Under the pieces are notes generated by a model. The model was given only the letters and a program-made list of their open reading frames with translations, searched no databases and was not told the DNA's origin. A stretch of 64,000 nucleotides of DNA from Rhodovastum atsumiense (GTDB taxonomy: Bacteria; Pseudomonadota; Alphaproteobacteria; Acetobacterales; Acetobacteraceae), in NCBI RefSeq assembly GCF_937425535.1, contig NZ_OW485601.1:5129501-5193500 (forward strand), given 5' to 3'. This document shows, one piece after another, positions 34,828-42,900 of the stretch (position 1 is the stretch's first letter; every line of letters begins with the position of its first letter). The position numbers and the translations under genes are program-made.

Positions 34828-37800
34828 TCACGACGTCTCTTGGGTGCCGGGTTCCCCGAGGGCGATGCCTTCGGGATCGAGGGCGGCGTCGATGACCGGT
34901 CCGCGGGCAGGCACGAACGCCAGCTGCCATTCAAAGGTGGGAAAGTGCGCGAGGATCGCCTTGAGCAGGGCCCGTGTCTCCGGCACCCACGGCACGCAGT
35001 GAGCGAGGAGAGGGGCAGACCGGCGCCCTGCGTAGGTGATGTCCTCTTTTCCGGTAGGGAAGCCGGCTTCCGAGAGGAGCCTCGCGACTGCCGCGAGGCC
35101 GCGTTTCTGGAATCGGATGCCCCACAGACCCTGGCGGCCGGCCTGCAGGAATACCCGCTTCAGGATGCCCCAGGCATTGTCTTGCCGCACCTGGAGCGTC
35201 CGGACGCCGGCGGCCTCGCAGGCCCGCTTCAGCGCCCAGGAAGCCTCGAAATACGCCTCCCAGTCACGGTAGTCGTCCATCGTCCGGAAGACGCGCTGTC
35301 GATCGCGGCTCCAGCCGTCCACCCGCACGCGGGCGAATTCGGCTTGCTCGACGCTTTCCCAGGCATCGGTGTCCCAGGCGATGCGGTCCTTGCGGCGGCC
35401 GAGCCGCACCATGCGTGGCCGCACGGGGCGCCGCTTGAAGTCGTAGCGCAGGTTGAGGGTCCGCGTCCGCTCGATGCCGTGCAGGTCCGCCTCGCGCGTC
35501 AGCTGCTCGCGGGCGGATATCAGCTGCTCGTGGACCACGGTCATGCCGGGGCGCAGACCAAGGTAGAGTCGCAGCATGAAGCGGTTCTCGGCGGACGGAT
35601 CGGAGCGGGTCGGCGGCTTGACGCTGCCCTTGGCGCAGACCGGCTCGAAGCCATCGGCCTTGAGCGCGGTGAAGGTCGTCCGGACCGCCACGGAGATCAG
35701 CTGGCGCGCGCCGTGCTTGGGCGTCGGATCCAGCACCTCACGCGCGCCGAAAAGCCGCTCGCGCAGATCGGCAAAGTAAGCACAGACGGGGCCATCCAGG
35801 CTGAGCTGGTCGAGCGGTACGTTGACGAGCAGACCGTCCGTGGTGGCGGTGAGCACGGTTCCCCACGAGGGCACGCCGGCCAGGATCTCGCCGAGCACCG
35901 CGCGGATGAAGCTGGTCGCCCACGCTGCCATGAACGGCTCGGTGAGTGCCGAGGGCTCGAGCGGTTGCCCGCGCATCGTCTTGGGATCGAAGACGCGCTT
36001 GTCCCTCAGACCCTGCGCTAGGAGGCCGTAGGCGGAGTTGCCGATCTCCTTCCAGAGTTCGTTGGTGGCGCGGTGCCGGTCCTTCGGAAACTCCCGCCGC
36101 CTCGTTTGCACGAGGCGCGTGAACTTCTCGAAGATCCGCTCTTCGGATTTCCAAGGTGCCTTGAATCCCTGGACGATGGTGACCTTCGCCCCCATTCGCA
36201 CGGCAAGGAATATCTCGGGGGAGCAAACGAAGACGCGGTCCTCCTTGTGGCCTACCCGGGGAAAGACGAGGGCCTCCGACGGGGTCCGGACGGGAATGCA
36301 GGGGAACCGCGTGCCTAGCGGGAACTCGAAGGTAATCCAGGCGAAGCCCATGTCGCCAATCCCGTAGGCAGCGGGATCAAACTCCGGGCGTATGTTGTCG
36401 TAGTCGATCGGGCGCAGCGCCGTGAGCGCCGTCGTGTAAGCGGCCGGCAGGTCGAAGTCGTACCAGGGGCAGATATCGCTCGGCCCATGGTAGAAGCACT
36501 CATTGCGGCCGCCGTGATAGCAATTCCGGGCGAACTCGTAGTAGATCGATTGACCCGGGGACGGAATCGGCTTGTGTGACTGGAGCTTGCGGTACGTGCG
36601 CTTTGCCTCGTTGAAGTAGGTGCGAGGCTCGAAGACGCGGCCGACCTGGGCTGCCAGGGGCGCGCTTCCGCCGGCAAGGTTGCGCACCAACGCAGCGGCG
36701 CAGGCGGCGAGCGTCGTGGGGAGCTCTCTGAGCCCGAGCTGGTCGCGGGCGAACGCCTGCATCCTGAGCCCGTGGGCCAGGGCAATCTCGCTGTCGCGGA
36801 AGGCGTATGCGTCGAAGGCCTCGCGGAAGTCGCGCTTGACGAGATCCATGCGCTCCTTGCCGTAGCGGGCGGGCAGGCCGCGGCCCACGCATTCGGGCCG
36901 CTCAGAAGCCTTGGTCCGCGGGACGCCAAGATCGTCGTGCAGGTCGAGTTTGGGCAGACCGTTCATCACGCCCACATAGGTGAGGCCTTTTTGCCCGGGC
37001 GTCAGCCTGATGGTGTCGATAAACCGCAGGCGGACCTGGAGCCGGCTGCCGTCGGGAGCTCGGAGATACAACTGTTGGGGGCGGGTCCACCCACCTTCCT
37101 GGACGGGCTCGTCGGTGACGCTGTCGGACCGCGGCCCATCGGTTCCCGGAGCGACTTCGATGAGGTGGCCGTCGGTTTTGCTGACAACCGTCTTTCCCAA
37201 CCCCCGGAACTCCCGCTTCCGTGCCCAGAAATCGAGGAAAGTGGCCAGGTCACCCCGGATGAAGTGGCCGAACACGGTGACACGATCCGGCATGGAGGGG
37301 AGCACGCCCGCCTTGATGGCGTGGCGAAGGGTCTTTTCGAAGAACTCGGCGATGGTCGGTCGGTCCTTGCGCGCCGGACCGCGGGGGACGTGCATGTAGC
37401 GGGCATAGCGCCCGCCGCACTCGACCACGGCGGTGATGCAAAGGATCTCGTTCCACCAGCCACCGCGGCCATCCGGCCAAGTGACCCATTCGGCATCGAA
37501 GCCGACGTTCGCAGGTGGTCCTGCGTAGGGGGGGGACTGCGGGGGCGGGACGCTGCCATGGTGGTGTAGCAGCGCTACTTGCTGCCGGAGTTGCTCCTTC
37601 ATTTTGGCGCGGATCTGGCGCGGCTGAAGCCCATGCGTGCCGTTGCGCGCATGGGCGGAATTCCCAGCATTTGCAAGAAGATGTTGGATATCTGCCGGGA
37701 GGCCGGCCAGGGGAGCCAGTGCCACGGTGCCAACGTCGTCCGAAATACCGTCGGCTATCGCTGGGGTGGCGGGGTCGATGTTCGCCGGCGGCTTACGGGA

Positions 37801-37839
37801 GGGCTCGCCGGGCGTCACGCCCTTAACGTGCTTGGGCAT
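34828..37839 (-). CDS. Family-B DNA polymerase of an integrative element
   Basis: 1003 residues from ATG 37839 (MPKHVKGVTP); a frame extension to 37923 is probably not used because it overlaps another small gene. Exonuclease motifs: Asp115/Glu117 in GFDAEWVT, Asp197 in GHFIRGDL, and YAFRD with Tyr345 and Asp349. Polymerase motifs: A as DFDLPAAY (Asp461/463, Tyr468), B as KEIGNSAYG (Lys597, Asn601, Tyr604), C as TTDGL with Asp668, where the usual first aspartate of DTD is Thr. This matches organellar/viral PolB, the group that includes protein-primed and primer-independent enzymes. With integrase and excisionase downstream it probably copies the element's own DNA. The exact subfamily is unsettled. 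Confidence 0.8.
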   Translation of the reverse strand: MPKHVKGVTPGEPSRKPPANIDPATPAIADGISDDVGTVALAPLAGLPADIQHLLANAGNSAHARNGTHGLQPRQIRAKMKEQLRQQVALLHHHGSVPPPQSPPYAGPPANVGFDAEWVTWPDGRGGWWNEILCITAVVECGGRYARYMHVPRGPARKDRPTIAEFFEKTLRHAIKAGVLPSMPDRVTVFGHFIRGDLATFLDFWARKREFRGLGKTVVSKTDGHLIEVAPGTDGPRSDSVTDEPVQEGGWTRPQQLYLRAPDGSRLQVRLRFIDTIRLTPGQKGLTYVGVMNGLPKLDLHDDLGVPRTKASERPECVGRGLPARYGKERMDLVKRDFREAFDAYAFRDSEIALAHGLRMQAFARDQLGLRELPTTLAACAAALVRNLAGGSAPLAAQVGRVFEPRTYFNEAKRTYRKLQSHKPIPSPGQSIYYEFARNCYHGGRNECFYHGPSDICPWYDFDLPAAYTTALTALRPIDYDNIRPEFDPAAYGIGDMGFAWITFEFPLGTRFPCIPVRTPSEALVFPRVGHKEDRVFVCSPEIFLAVRMGAKVTIVQGFKAPWKSEERIFEKFTRLVQTRRREFPKDRHRATNELWKEIGNSAYGLLAQGLRDKRVFDPKTMRGQPLEPSALTEPFMAAWATSFIRAVLGEILAGVPSWGTVLTATTDGLLVNVPLDQLSLDGPVCAYFADLRERLFGAREVLDPTPKHGARQLISVAVRTTFTALKADGFEPVCAKGSVKPPTRSDPSAENRFMLRLYLGLRPGMTVVHEQLISAREQLTREADLHGIERTRTLNLRYDFKRRPVRPRMVRLGRRKDRIAWDTDAWESVEQAEFARVRVDGWSRDRQRVFRTMDDYRDWEAYFEASWALKRACEAAGVRTLQVRQDNAWGILKRVFLQAGRQGLWGIRFQKRGLAAVARLLSEAGFPTGKEDITYAGRRSAPLLAHCVPWVPETRALLKAILAHFPTFEWQLAFVPARGPVIDAALDPEGIALGEPGTQETS

Positions 37840-38038
37840 AGTTCCAGACCTCGGATTGGAAGGGATCCGAAGCACTGATCCACTCCGTGTCAAAACCAAC
37901 ACTAGCGACAGAACTGGTCGCACCCTGTGCCTCGGTGCCGACCGGGGAGGACGAGCGGGCCATTTTCCCGCTTTCGTCCTTGGCCGGCATAGCGAAGTCT
38001 GCGGTATCCTGAGACTTGATAAGTCGTTTTTCGCTCAT
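37823..38038 (-). CDS. Small gene ending in a PolB exonuclease I-like motif
   Basis: 71 residues from ATG 38038 (MSEKRLIK), with a TTG alternative at 38047. It is polar and disordered-looking for about 45 residues, then reads SVASVGFDTEWISASDPF and soon stops at 37823, inside the first codons of the polymerase gene. The FDTEW string parallels the polymerase's own exonuclease I motif (VGFDAEW). So this may be the 5' stump of a second, deleted polymerase gene or a duplicated leader of the present one. A genuine small regulatory protein is less likely. Confidence 0.45.
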   Translation of the reverse strand: MSEKRLIKSQDTADFAMPAKDESGKMARSSSPVGTEAQGATSSVASVGFDTEWISASDPFQSEVWNYAQAR

Positions 38039-38096
38039 TTCTGCCAATTTCTTGACGACTGCTGCCGAGGCCGCGGCAGCAGTCTCGGTTCAAGGG

Positions 38097-38441
38097 TTAC
38101 TCAGCCCCGTTGGCCGGGCGCGAGTTGCGCTTGGTGGAGGGGGTTTTCTCCTGGGGAGTGCCGTAATACTCGGCAGCCCAGGTGGGGTCCGCCTCCACTG
38201 CGAGTTCCTGCCAGTTGATCTGCTGGACGGGCCGGCCGGGCCGGTGGCTCGTGAGCAACACGGTGGTCGCGTTGCGCCAGGCGAGCGCAACCTTCAAAGG
38301 GACTTGGTGGTACTCGTGGATCTGCCCCGCCACCGAGCTGAGCAGAAGGAAGCCGGCGTTGACGTCGGTTTCGAAGGCCTTGGCGCCGCCGAGGGTGGCG
38401 ATGTCGTAGACGTTGTTCTCAGGCGAGATCATGAAGCTCAT
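38097..38441 (-). CDS. Small protein heading the polymerase operon
   Basis: 114 residues starting at ATG 38441 (MSFMISPENN), with GGAG about 8 bases upstream. It is a soluble, mixed alpha/beta protein: NVYDIATLGGAKAFETDV, LALAWRNATTVLLTSH-like strands, and a basic disordered C terminus (TPSTKRNSRPAN). I do not recognise a family. By position (first in the operon before the polymerase) it could be a replication accessory such as a DNA-binding or terminal protein, but no motif shows this. Confidence 0.6.
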   Translation of the reverse strand: MSFMISPENNVYDIATLGGAKAFETDVNAGFLLLSSVAGQIHEYHQVPLKVALAWRNATTVLLTSHRPGRPVQQINWQELAVEADPTWAAEYYGTPQEKTPSTKRNSRPANGAE

Positions 38442-38644
38442 GGGTCGCTCCGTTTGCAGTTTGGAAGGGACCCGAGACGGCCCGGCCCGGCCGCTCCCGG
38501 TACCACCGAAGTGCGGCGCAGCTGCGCCCGCATCGACCGGCGGTGCTCGCCAATAAGTTGATTAATGGGGTAATGGTCTAACTCGGAATTTGGCCTCCGA
38601 AAGGCCATGCATCGACGACGGAATCCGACATTGACAGAGCAAGC

Positions 38645-39217
38645 ATGACCCGTTCACCCCGCAACATTGACCCGCCACGTAATCAACAGGTCCGGCAGAT
38701 CCAGCTCGATGACGCGTACCGCTGGGTGCTCGCCTGCTTCGAAGAGGTGGACGAGGTCGAACCGGACATGCGCCTGGGACGCCTGCCGGGTCAGGTCGAG
38801 TTCGACGAGCCACCAGCCACCCCGGTGGCCACAGGCCCCGAGTACTCACGTAGGTTCGCGCCGGCCGCTGCCACGATGCCACAGAGGGTGGGCGGCCCTC
38901 CGCCGGTGCTCCCGCGGCCAAGGACACCGCGCGTGCCTAATGCGGGGATGCTGGAGGCAATGTTGCAAGACCGCGGGCAAGGTCAGGCGCAGACGGATGC
39001 GGAGGCCAGGGTCTGCCGCGTGCACGATTGGCTACTGCAGGTACTCCGTGCTGGGCAGATCAGTGCGACGGCCCGCGGCTGGATCCAATCTAGCAACGAT
39101 CTGCCCGCCGTGGAGTGCGGTACACCGGTGATAGTTTTGCCAAAGTGGTGGGATGCGTTGGTGCTAGACTATTTCGCAGCCAGTGCCAGCGCGCGCGACC
39201 CGCACTGGGAGATTAAG
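38645..39217 (+). pseudogene. 5' part of a gene split by the IS66 element
   Basis: 191 codons from ATG 38645 (MTRSPRNIDP) to the left target duplication. As it stands the frame runs 8 codons into the IS and stops at 39241. Joining it across the insertion (removing 39218-40667 and one 8-bp duplication) restores one continuous frame of 402 residues ending at 41311. This half is proline-rich (PQRVGGPPPVLPRPRTPR) in the middle, then has AEARVCRVHDWLLQVL and ALVLDYFAASAS. Function unknown; an N-terminal fragment may still be made. Confidence 0.7.
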
Positions 39218-40667
39218 GTAATTGCTCACCGGGTTGGCTGACGCTGGGTTCAGGCGATGGCGAACGAACCGTCGATGAGAGCGCGGACGGCGTTGAGAGC
39301 GGTGGTTCCTTTCAGGCGGGCCGTCCCGGTGACCGATCGGTAGCCGGCGTGGACCTTGGCACCCCAGGCTGAGCGGAACCCGTTGGTGACCTTGCGGAAC
39401 ACCACGGAGGGCCGGATTTCCTGCTCGCTAATGTTGTTGGTCGGCGGAACGCGCCGGTCATGCAGGAAGACGAAGAACTTGTTTCGCCAGGCTTTGATCT
39501 GCCGCTGCAATTCGCGTCCGGCCGGATGAGCGGCCGGTATGCCGAGCAGGCGATCCAGGCGCCGCTCGGCCTGGCCGGCGTAGACGGCGAGCGTGCTGTC
39601 CTTGAGGGATGGTCGACGCTTGCCGATCCGGATCGCCCAGCGCAGATGGTCGCGGATCTTCGGAGCGCACACCGTGTCGCCGCAGTCGATGGCGTATTGC
39701 ACGTCACGCAGGACGTGGGCGAGGCAGACCTGATGGGTCTGGCCCAGTTCCTGCTGCCCGGCGTAGCGATCTGAAACCCATACCTCGGGCCGGTGGCCAT
39801 CGAGCACCGCCTCGGCCACGGCGCGTCCCCGCCCTGGCGCGATCTCGTGCAGGATCGCCTGCTCGGAGACGAACACCCACTGCCAATGGGTGACGCCGTC
39901 GATGCGGGTGGTGGTCTCGTCCGAGGCGATGACGCGGGCCTGCAGCAGCTTCGCCTTGATGGCCGCGCAAGCCGTGTCGAGCTTGCCTGCCATCCGGCGG
40001 AAGGCATTGGCGATCGCCCCTTCCGAGATGGAAAGCCCGAACAGCTCCTGGCACATCCGCGACAGGCGCTCGAAGCCGACGTGGTGGCTGTGGTGCAGGT
40101 AGGCCAGCAGGGCGTGGATCCCCGGTCCGAACGGCGTGCCCGGTGGCATGCCCGCCGGCGTCGGGGCGCGATAGCGCCGGCCGCAACCGCGACACCGTCC
40201 GCCGAACACTTCGACCCGCGTCACCTGCGGGCGGACGACAGGAAGGTCGACGTGGTCGTAGCGCTCGCGGCACTGCTGCGCCGTCTCGGCCACGGCCGTT
40301 CCGCAGTGCGGGCAGGCCTCGACCAGGCAGCGTTCCGTCTGATCGGGGGTGTCCGCCAGGGGCCGCGCCGCCCCCGGTCGCGAGGGGCGGGGTTTGCGCG
40401 ACTGCTTCCGCTCCCGGTTCTTGCGCCCCGGGCCATCCTGGGACGGCGGAAGGCTGGAATTCGACGACGTCTTCCGCGGTTTGCCAACCAGCGCTTCCAA
40501 CTCGGCGATCCGCGCCGCCATGCGCTCAATCAGCGCCGCCTGCTCCAGCAGCAGTGCGTCCTTTTCAGCCTCGGTCAGCCGGATGCGAGGAGGTGTCGGC
40601 ATCCGGATTTTGATTCACATCTCAGCGCCCAGCGCAACCCCCTCCCGCCAACCCCGTGAGCAATCAC
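39218..40667 (-). mobile_element. IS66-family insertion sequence, single-ORF (ISBst12-like) type
   Basis: 1450 bp bounded by imperfect inverted repeats starting GTAATTGCTCACCGGGTTGG on the left and, reverse-complemented, GTGATTGCTCACGGGGTTGG on the right. The flanks carry an 8-bp target duplication AGATTAAG (39210-39217 and 40668-40675), the usual length for IS66. One transposase gene fills it; no tnpA or tnpB accompanies it. The intact ends and duplication indicate a fairly recent insertion. Confidence 0.92.
39250..40602 (-). CDS. IS66-family transposase
   Basis: 450 residues. A coiled-coil N terminus (EKDALLLEQAALIERMAARI) with SSNSSLPPSQD is followed by a zinc-binding CPHC...CRGCGRRYRAP region (about 97-145). 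The catalytic domain has Asp228 in ASDETTTR, Asp278 in VSDRYAGQ and Glu393 in NNISEQEIRPS, the DDE triad. The length and lack of partner genes fit the ISBst12 subgroup. Only this copy is seen in the window. Confidence 0.94.
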   Translation of the reverse strand: MPTPPRIRLTEAEKDALLLEQAALIERMAARIAELEALVGKPRKTSSNSSLPPSQDGPGRKNRERKQSRKPRPSRPGAARPLADTPDQTERCLVEACPHCGTAVAETAQQCRERYDHVDLPVVRPQVTRVEVFGGRCRGCGRRYRAPTPAGMPPGTPFGPGIHALLAYLHHSHHVGFERLSRMCQELFGLSISEGAIANAFRRMAGKLDTACAAIKAKLLQARVIASDETTTRIDGVTHWQWVFVSEQAILHEIAPGRGRAVAEAVLDGHRPEVWVSDRYAGQQELGQTHQVCLAHVLRDVQYAIDCGDTVCAPKIRDHLRWAIRIGKRRPSLKDSTLAVYAGQAERRLDRLLGIPAAHPAGRELQRQIKAWRNKFFVFLHDRRVPPTNNISEQEIRPSVVFRKVTNGFRSAWGAKVHAGYRSVTGTARLKGTTALNAVRALIDGSFAIA

Positions 40668-40675
40668 AGATTAAG

Positions 40676-41311
40676 AGCGGGATCAAGGTAAATGGATTTC
40701 TTGATCTTGAGGGGGTAATGCTCAATGAAATCCAGCTTGCTGAAAATATACAAGAATCGCTTTATGGTTCATCACAGCCAAGATTGACTTTGGCGAGTGC
40801 GCCTAGTGGGTTCGAATTTTGCGAGATTGTTTGGAAGGGGGACTCCACCCGTCTCGAACTGAAGCGTCGCCAGGCGCTCGCACGTGGAGTGCTGGCGCTT
40901 GTGGTGCTGCTTCGACATCCAGGTCGAGAGGTTCCCTATGAGCTTCTTGAGGGGCTTTTGTGGCGAGACGTAGAGACGAAGCAGCAGCCGCAGAATGAAC
41001 GTGAGCAATCTATTGCTTACAGGGAAAAAGTCCAGCCGATTTCACGCGGGGTTTTCTCATGCAAAATCTCTATTGATGAAGGTTGTAGATCACTAGATAG
41101 AATATTAACTGAAATAAAAGGCGAATACATCATTAAATTTAGAAAACACGCAGCCGAAAATGTTCAGAAAAGTATTAATCTATTAATTTTCAATATTGGT
41201 GGCGATAAAACAATTGCAAAAGCACTGGACAAGCAGATTGTCAGAGACAAGAATTATGCTTGTTTTATAGAGCCACAGATATCCAAATCTTGGGATATTC
41301 AGGTGACGTGA
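40676..41311 (+). pseudogene. 3' part of the gene split by the IS66 element
   Basis: Continues the frame of 38645 after the right target duplication: SGIKVNGFLDLEGVMLNEIQ through LARGVLALVVLLRHPGREVP to WDIQVT at a TGA ending 41311 (211 residues). The base composition is far more AT-rich than surrounding genes, especially after 41090, suggesting foreign origin. The region about 60-110 of this part (EVPYELLEGLLWRDVETK) has a winged-helix feel, but I cannot name a family. Confidence 0.65.
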
Positions 41312-41356
41312 GGGGTGCCGATTCTCTCGGACTGCGTCGTCGGGGTTGACCTTCTT

Positions 41357-41529
41357 CCCGCTTATCAACCAATTGATCCGCTCCGACCTATTGATCCAAA
41401 AGGACAATTTGGACGACGGCCGCCGATTTGCCGCAGCGTGATGGGTCTGATCGGCACCGCTCGCCCGTTGCCCCCGTCTGACCCACCAGAATCCACCACC
41501 TTCGCCGGGTCGACTGGTTGATAAGCGGG
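41357..41529. mobile_element. MITE-like element, 173 bp
   Basis: Terminal inverted repeats CCCGCTTATCAACCA (41357-41371) and its reverse complement (41515-41529) extend imperfectly to about 24 bp. The element is flanked by a perfect 9-bp duplication GACCTTCTT (41348-41356 and 41530-41538). No open frame of useful size lies inside. These are the marks of a non-autonomous transposon mobilised in trans; its parent transposase is not in the window. Confidence 0.85.
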
Positions 41530-41746
41530 GACCTTCTTGGCGTGCAACATGTTCTGGCACCGGGTAGGGTTTGCGGGCTGAGGTGGCAGGGCTCACACCG
41601 CTTGGTGGATTCCAAATCCTCTTCTCTCCCCAGCCACCAAAGTGCACCAACCAGCCATCAGTGCGCACGCAAACGCATTCGGGCGGGGAGGGCGGTGTAA
41701 AGGGAATCCAAAGTTGTCGGCCTGCGCGCCGGCTTCGTTGTCGATG

Positions 41747-42169
41747 TCAGCGGGGAGAATCTTGGGGCGTGATCAATGCGACGGTCGGATAATGCGTCCG
41801 GAAGCGTTGTGGGTCCCGCGTGAGCAGCGGCAGCCCGGCCACGGCGGCGTGCGCGCCGATAAAGAAGTCCGGCAGCACGCCAGTGCGCGTGCCGCCGGCG
41901 GCACGGTAGCGCTGGAACGCCTTTGCCGCCAGGAACAGGGCCGGCCGCGGTATCGGCGTCACGATCAGGCCGGCCTCATCCACCAGGGCCTCAAGATTCT
42001 CGATCCGCCCGAAGCGGACCGAGAGCTCGGCATAGACGATGTCGTTGATCAGAAGCTTCCCGCGCAGGGCGGCGGCATCTAGCTGCTGGACTGACCACCC
42101 CGCCCAGGTCGGATCGTCGGTGACAAGGTCGAGCAGGACGTTGGTGTCGATCAGCGTGCCGTCAGCCAT
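41747..42169 (-). CDS. vapC: VapC-type PIN-domain toxin, second copy
   Basis: 140 residues, nearly identical to the toxin at 8311-8718, with the same acidic residues (Asp8, Glu48, Asp101, Asp119). Differences are conservative apart from a C-terminal extension ITPQDSPR. The start overlaps the antitoxin's end by 8 bases. Two near-identical intact pairs could cross-neutralise each other and would also provide homology for recombination between island ends. Confidence 0.9.
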   Translation of the reverse strand: MADGTLIDTNVLLDLVTDDPTWAGWSVQQLDAAALRGKLLINDIVYAELSVRFGRIENLEALVDEAGLIVTPIPRPALFLAAKAFQRYRAAGGTRTGVLPDFFIGAHAAVAGLPLLTRDPQRFRTHYPTVALITPQDSPR

Positions 42170-42395
42170 CGCCGCGCGTCAGCGCCATGATCTCGTCGGT
42201 GCTCATGCCCACGCCGGCCGCACCCCGCAGGCGGGCGAAGCGGCTCGGCGGTCGGTCAACCCCGGCCTTGACCAGAACGACCCGACCGTCGGGCGCCAAC
42301 TCGAAAGCGACAGCGCTGCCCGGCCCGATCCCGAGCCTGTCCCGGACGGGTTTGGGGATGGTGACCTGGCCCTTGCGGGTGACCGTAGTGGGCAT
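42162..42395 (-). CDS. vapB: VapB/AbrB-type antitoxin, second copy
   Basis: 77 residues starting MPTTVTRKGQVTIPKP, differing from the first copy at a handful of positions (RVVLVKAGVDR instead of QVVLVKAGADR). ATG 42395 has the same GGAGG and upstream operator repeats. Intact and expected to neutralise its adjacent toxin. Confidence 0.9.
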   Translation of the reverse strand: MPTTVTRKGQVTIPKPVRDRLGIGPGSAVAFELAPDGRVVLVKAGVDRPPSRFARLRGAAGVGMSTDEIMALTRGDG

Positions 42396-42405
42396 GGCAG
42401 CCTCC

Positions 42406-42433
42406 GGTAATACCTTGTCAGGGGAGGTAATAC
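42406..42433 (-). promoter_or_regulatory. Probable VapB operator, second copy
   Basis: GTATTACC direct repeats at 42426-42433 and 42406-42413, 20 bp apart on the minus strand, as at the first vapBC pair. The spacer between them differs slightly, while the repeats themselves are conserved, which supports function. Confidence 0.5.
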
Positions 42434-42687
42434 TACGCACCCCCAATGCGCTTTGCCAGCCCCGATCCACCGATCGGAGCTCAGCCGGGAAGCCATGCGA
42501 GATGAGTGGGGCGGCGGCGTGGTCCTGTCCACCAAACTTCCCCCGCCTTTCCCCCGGGGGCATGGGGTACGCATGGGGGCGAACAGGAGGAATCGGGGGC
42601 GGGCAGGCGGGAACGACCGGTAGCAAAGTGCCTGAAACGGATCGAAAGGGTGCTATCCACCCATTCGTTACGATGGTGTTCCGAGAA

Positions 42688-42732
42688 CTACGGATCTGGG
42701 GGTTAGGGGTTCGAATCCTCTCGGGCGTGCCA
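42688..42732 (+). other. Attachment-site relic: second 3' half of tRNA-Arg(ACG)
   Basis: Same segment as 9236-9280: anticodon loop CTACGGA, T loop TTCGAAT and encoded CCA (42730-42732). One acceptor-strand base differs (CGGGCGT instead of CGGGCGC), which would weaken the acceptor stem. No 5' half is present. With the first copy it brackets 33.4 kb containing CRISPR-Cas and the polymerase element. Confidence 0.85.
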
Positions 42733-42763
42733 ATAACTTTCTGAAAGATTTGGATTTTTTCAG

Positions 42764-42794
42764 CCCTCCGAGGCGGTTCGCCGGGAGGTTTTTT
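42764..42794 (+). terminator. Intrinsic terminator after the second tRNA relic
   Basis: CCTCC (42765-42769) pairs with GGAGG (42784-42788) around GAGGCGGTTCGCCGG, followed by TTTTTT. Slightly shorter stem than copy 1. Confidence 0.75.
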
Positions 42795-42900
42795 GCACCC
42801 CCCGCTATTCCCCCCGTTTGGCTGTTGGCGGCACCAGGCGAACGCACAAGTCGCTTTGGGGGGAGAAAATCGCGTCTAATGCGAGAGGAAAGCAGCGCCG

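Noticed and set aside
36772-37569. Plus-strand frame opposite the polymerase
   Set aside because: Antisense to conserved PolB motifs; composition typical of a shadow frame.
17807-38441. Casposon interpretation (Cas1 plus PolB)
   Set aside because: The only Cas1 is in a canonical I-E operon 16 kb from the polymerase and carries I-E hallmarks; the polymerase operon has its own tyrosine integrase.
41183-41668. Minus-strand frame near the MITE (VHFGGWGEKRIWNPPS)
   Set aside because: It spans the MITE and two unrelated flanks, so it cannot be a single ancestral gene; a short real fragment before the insertion cannot be excluded.
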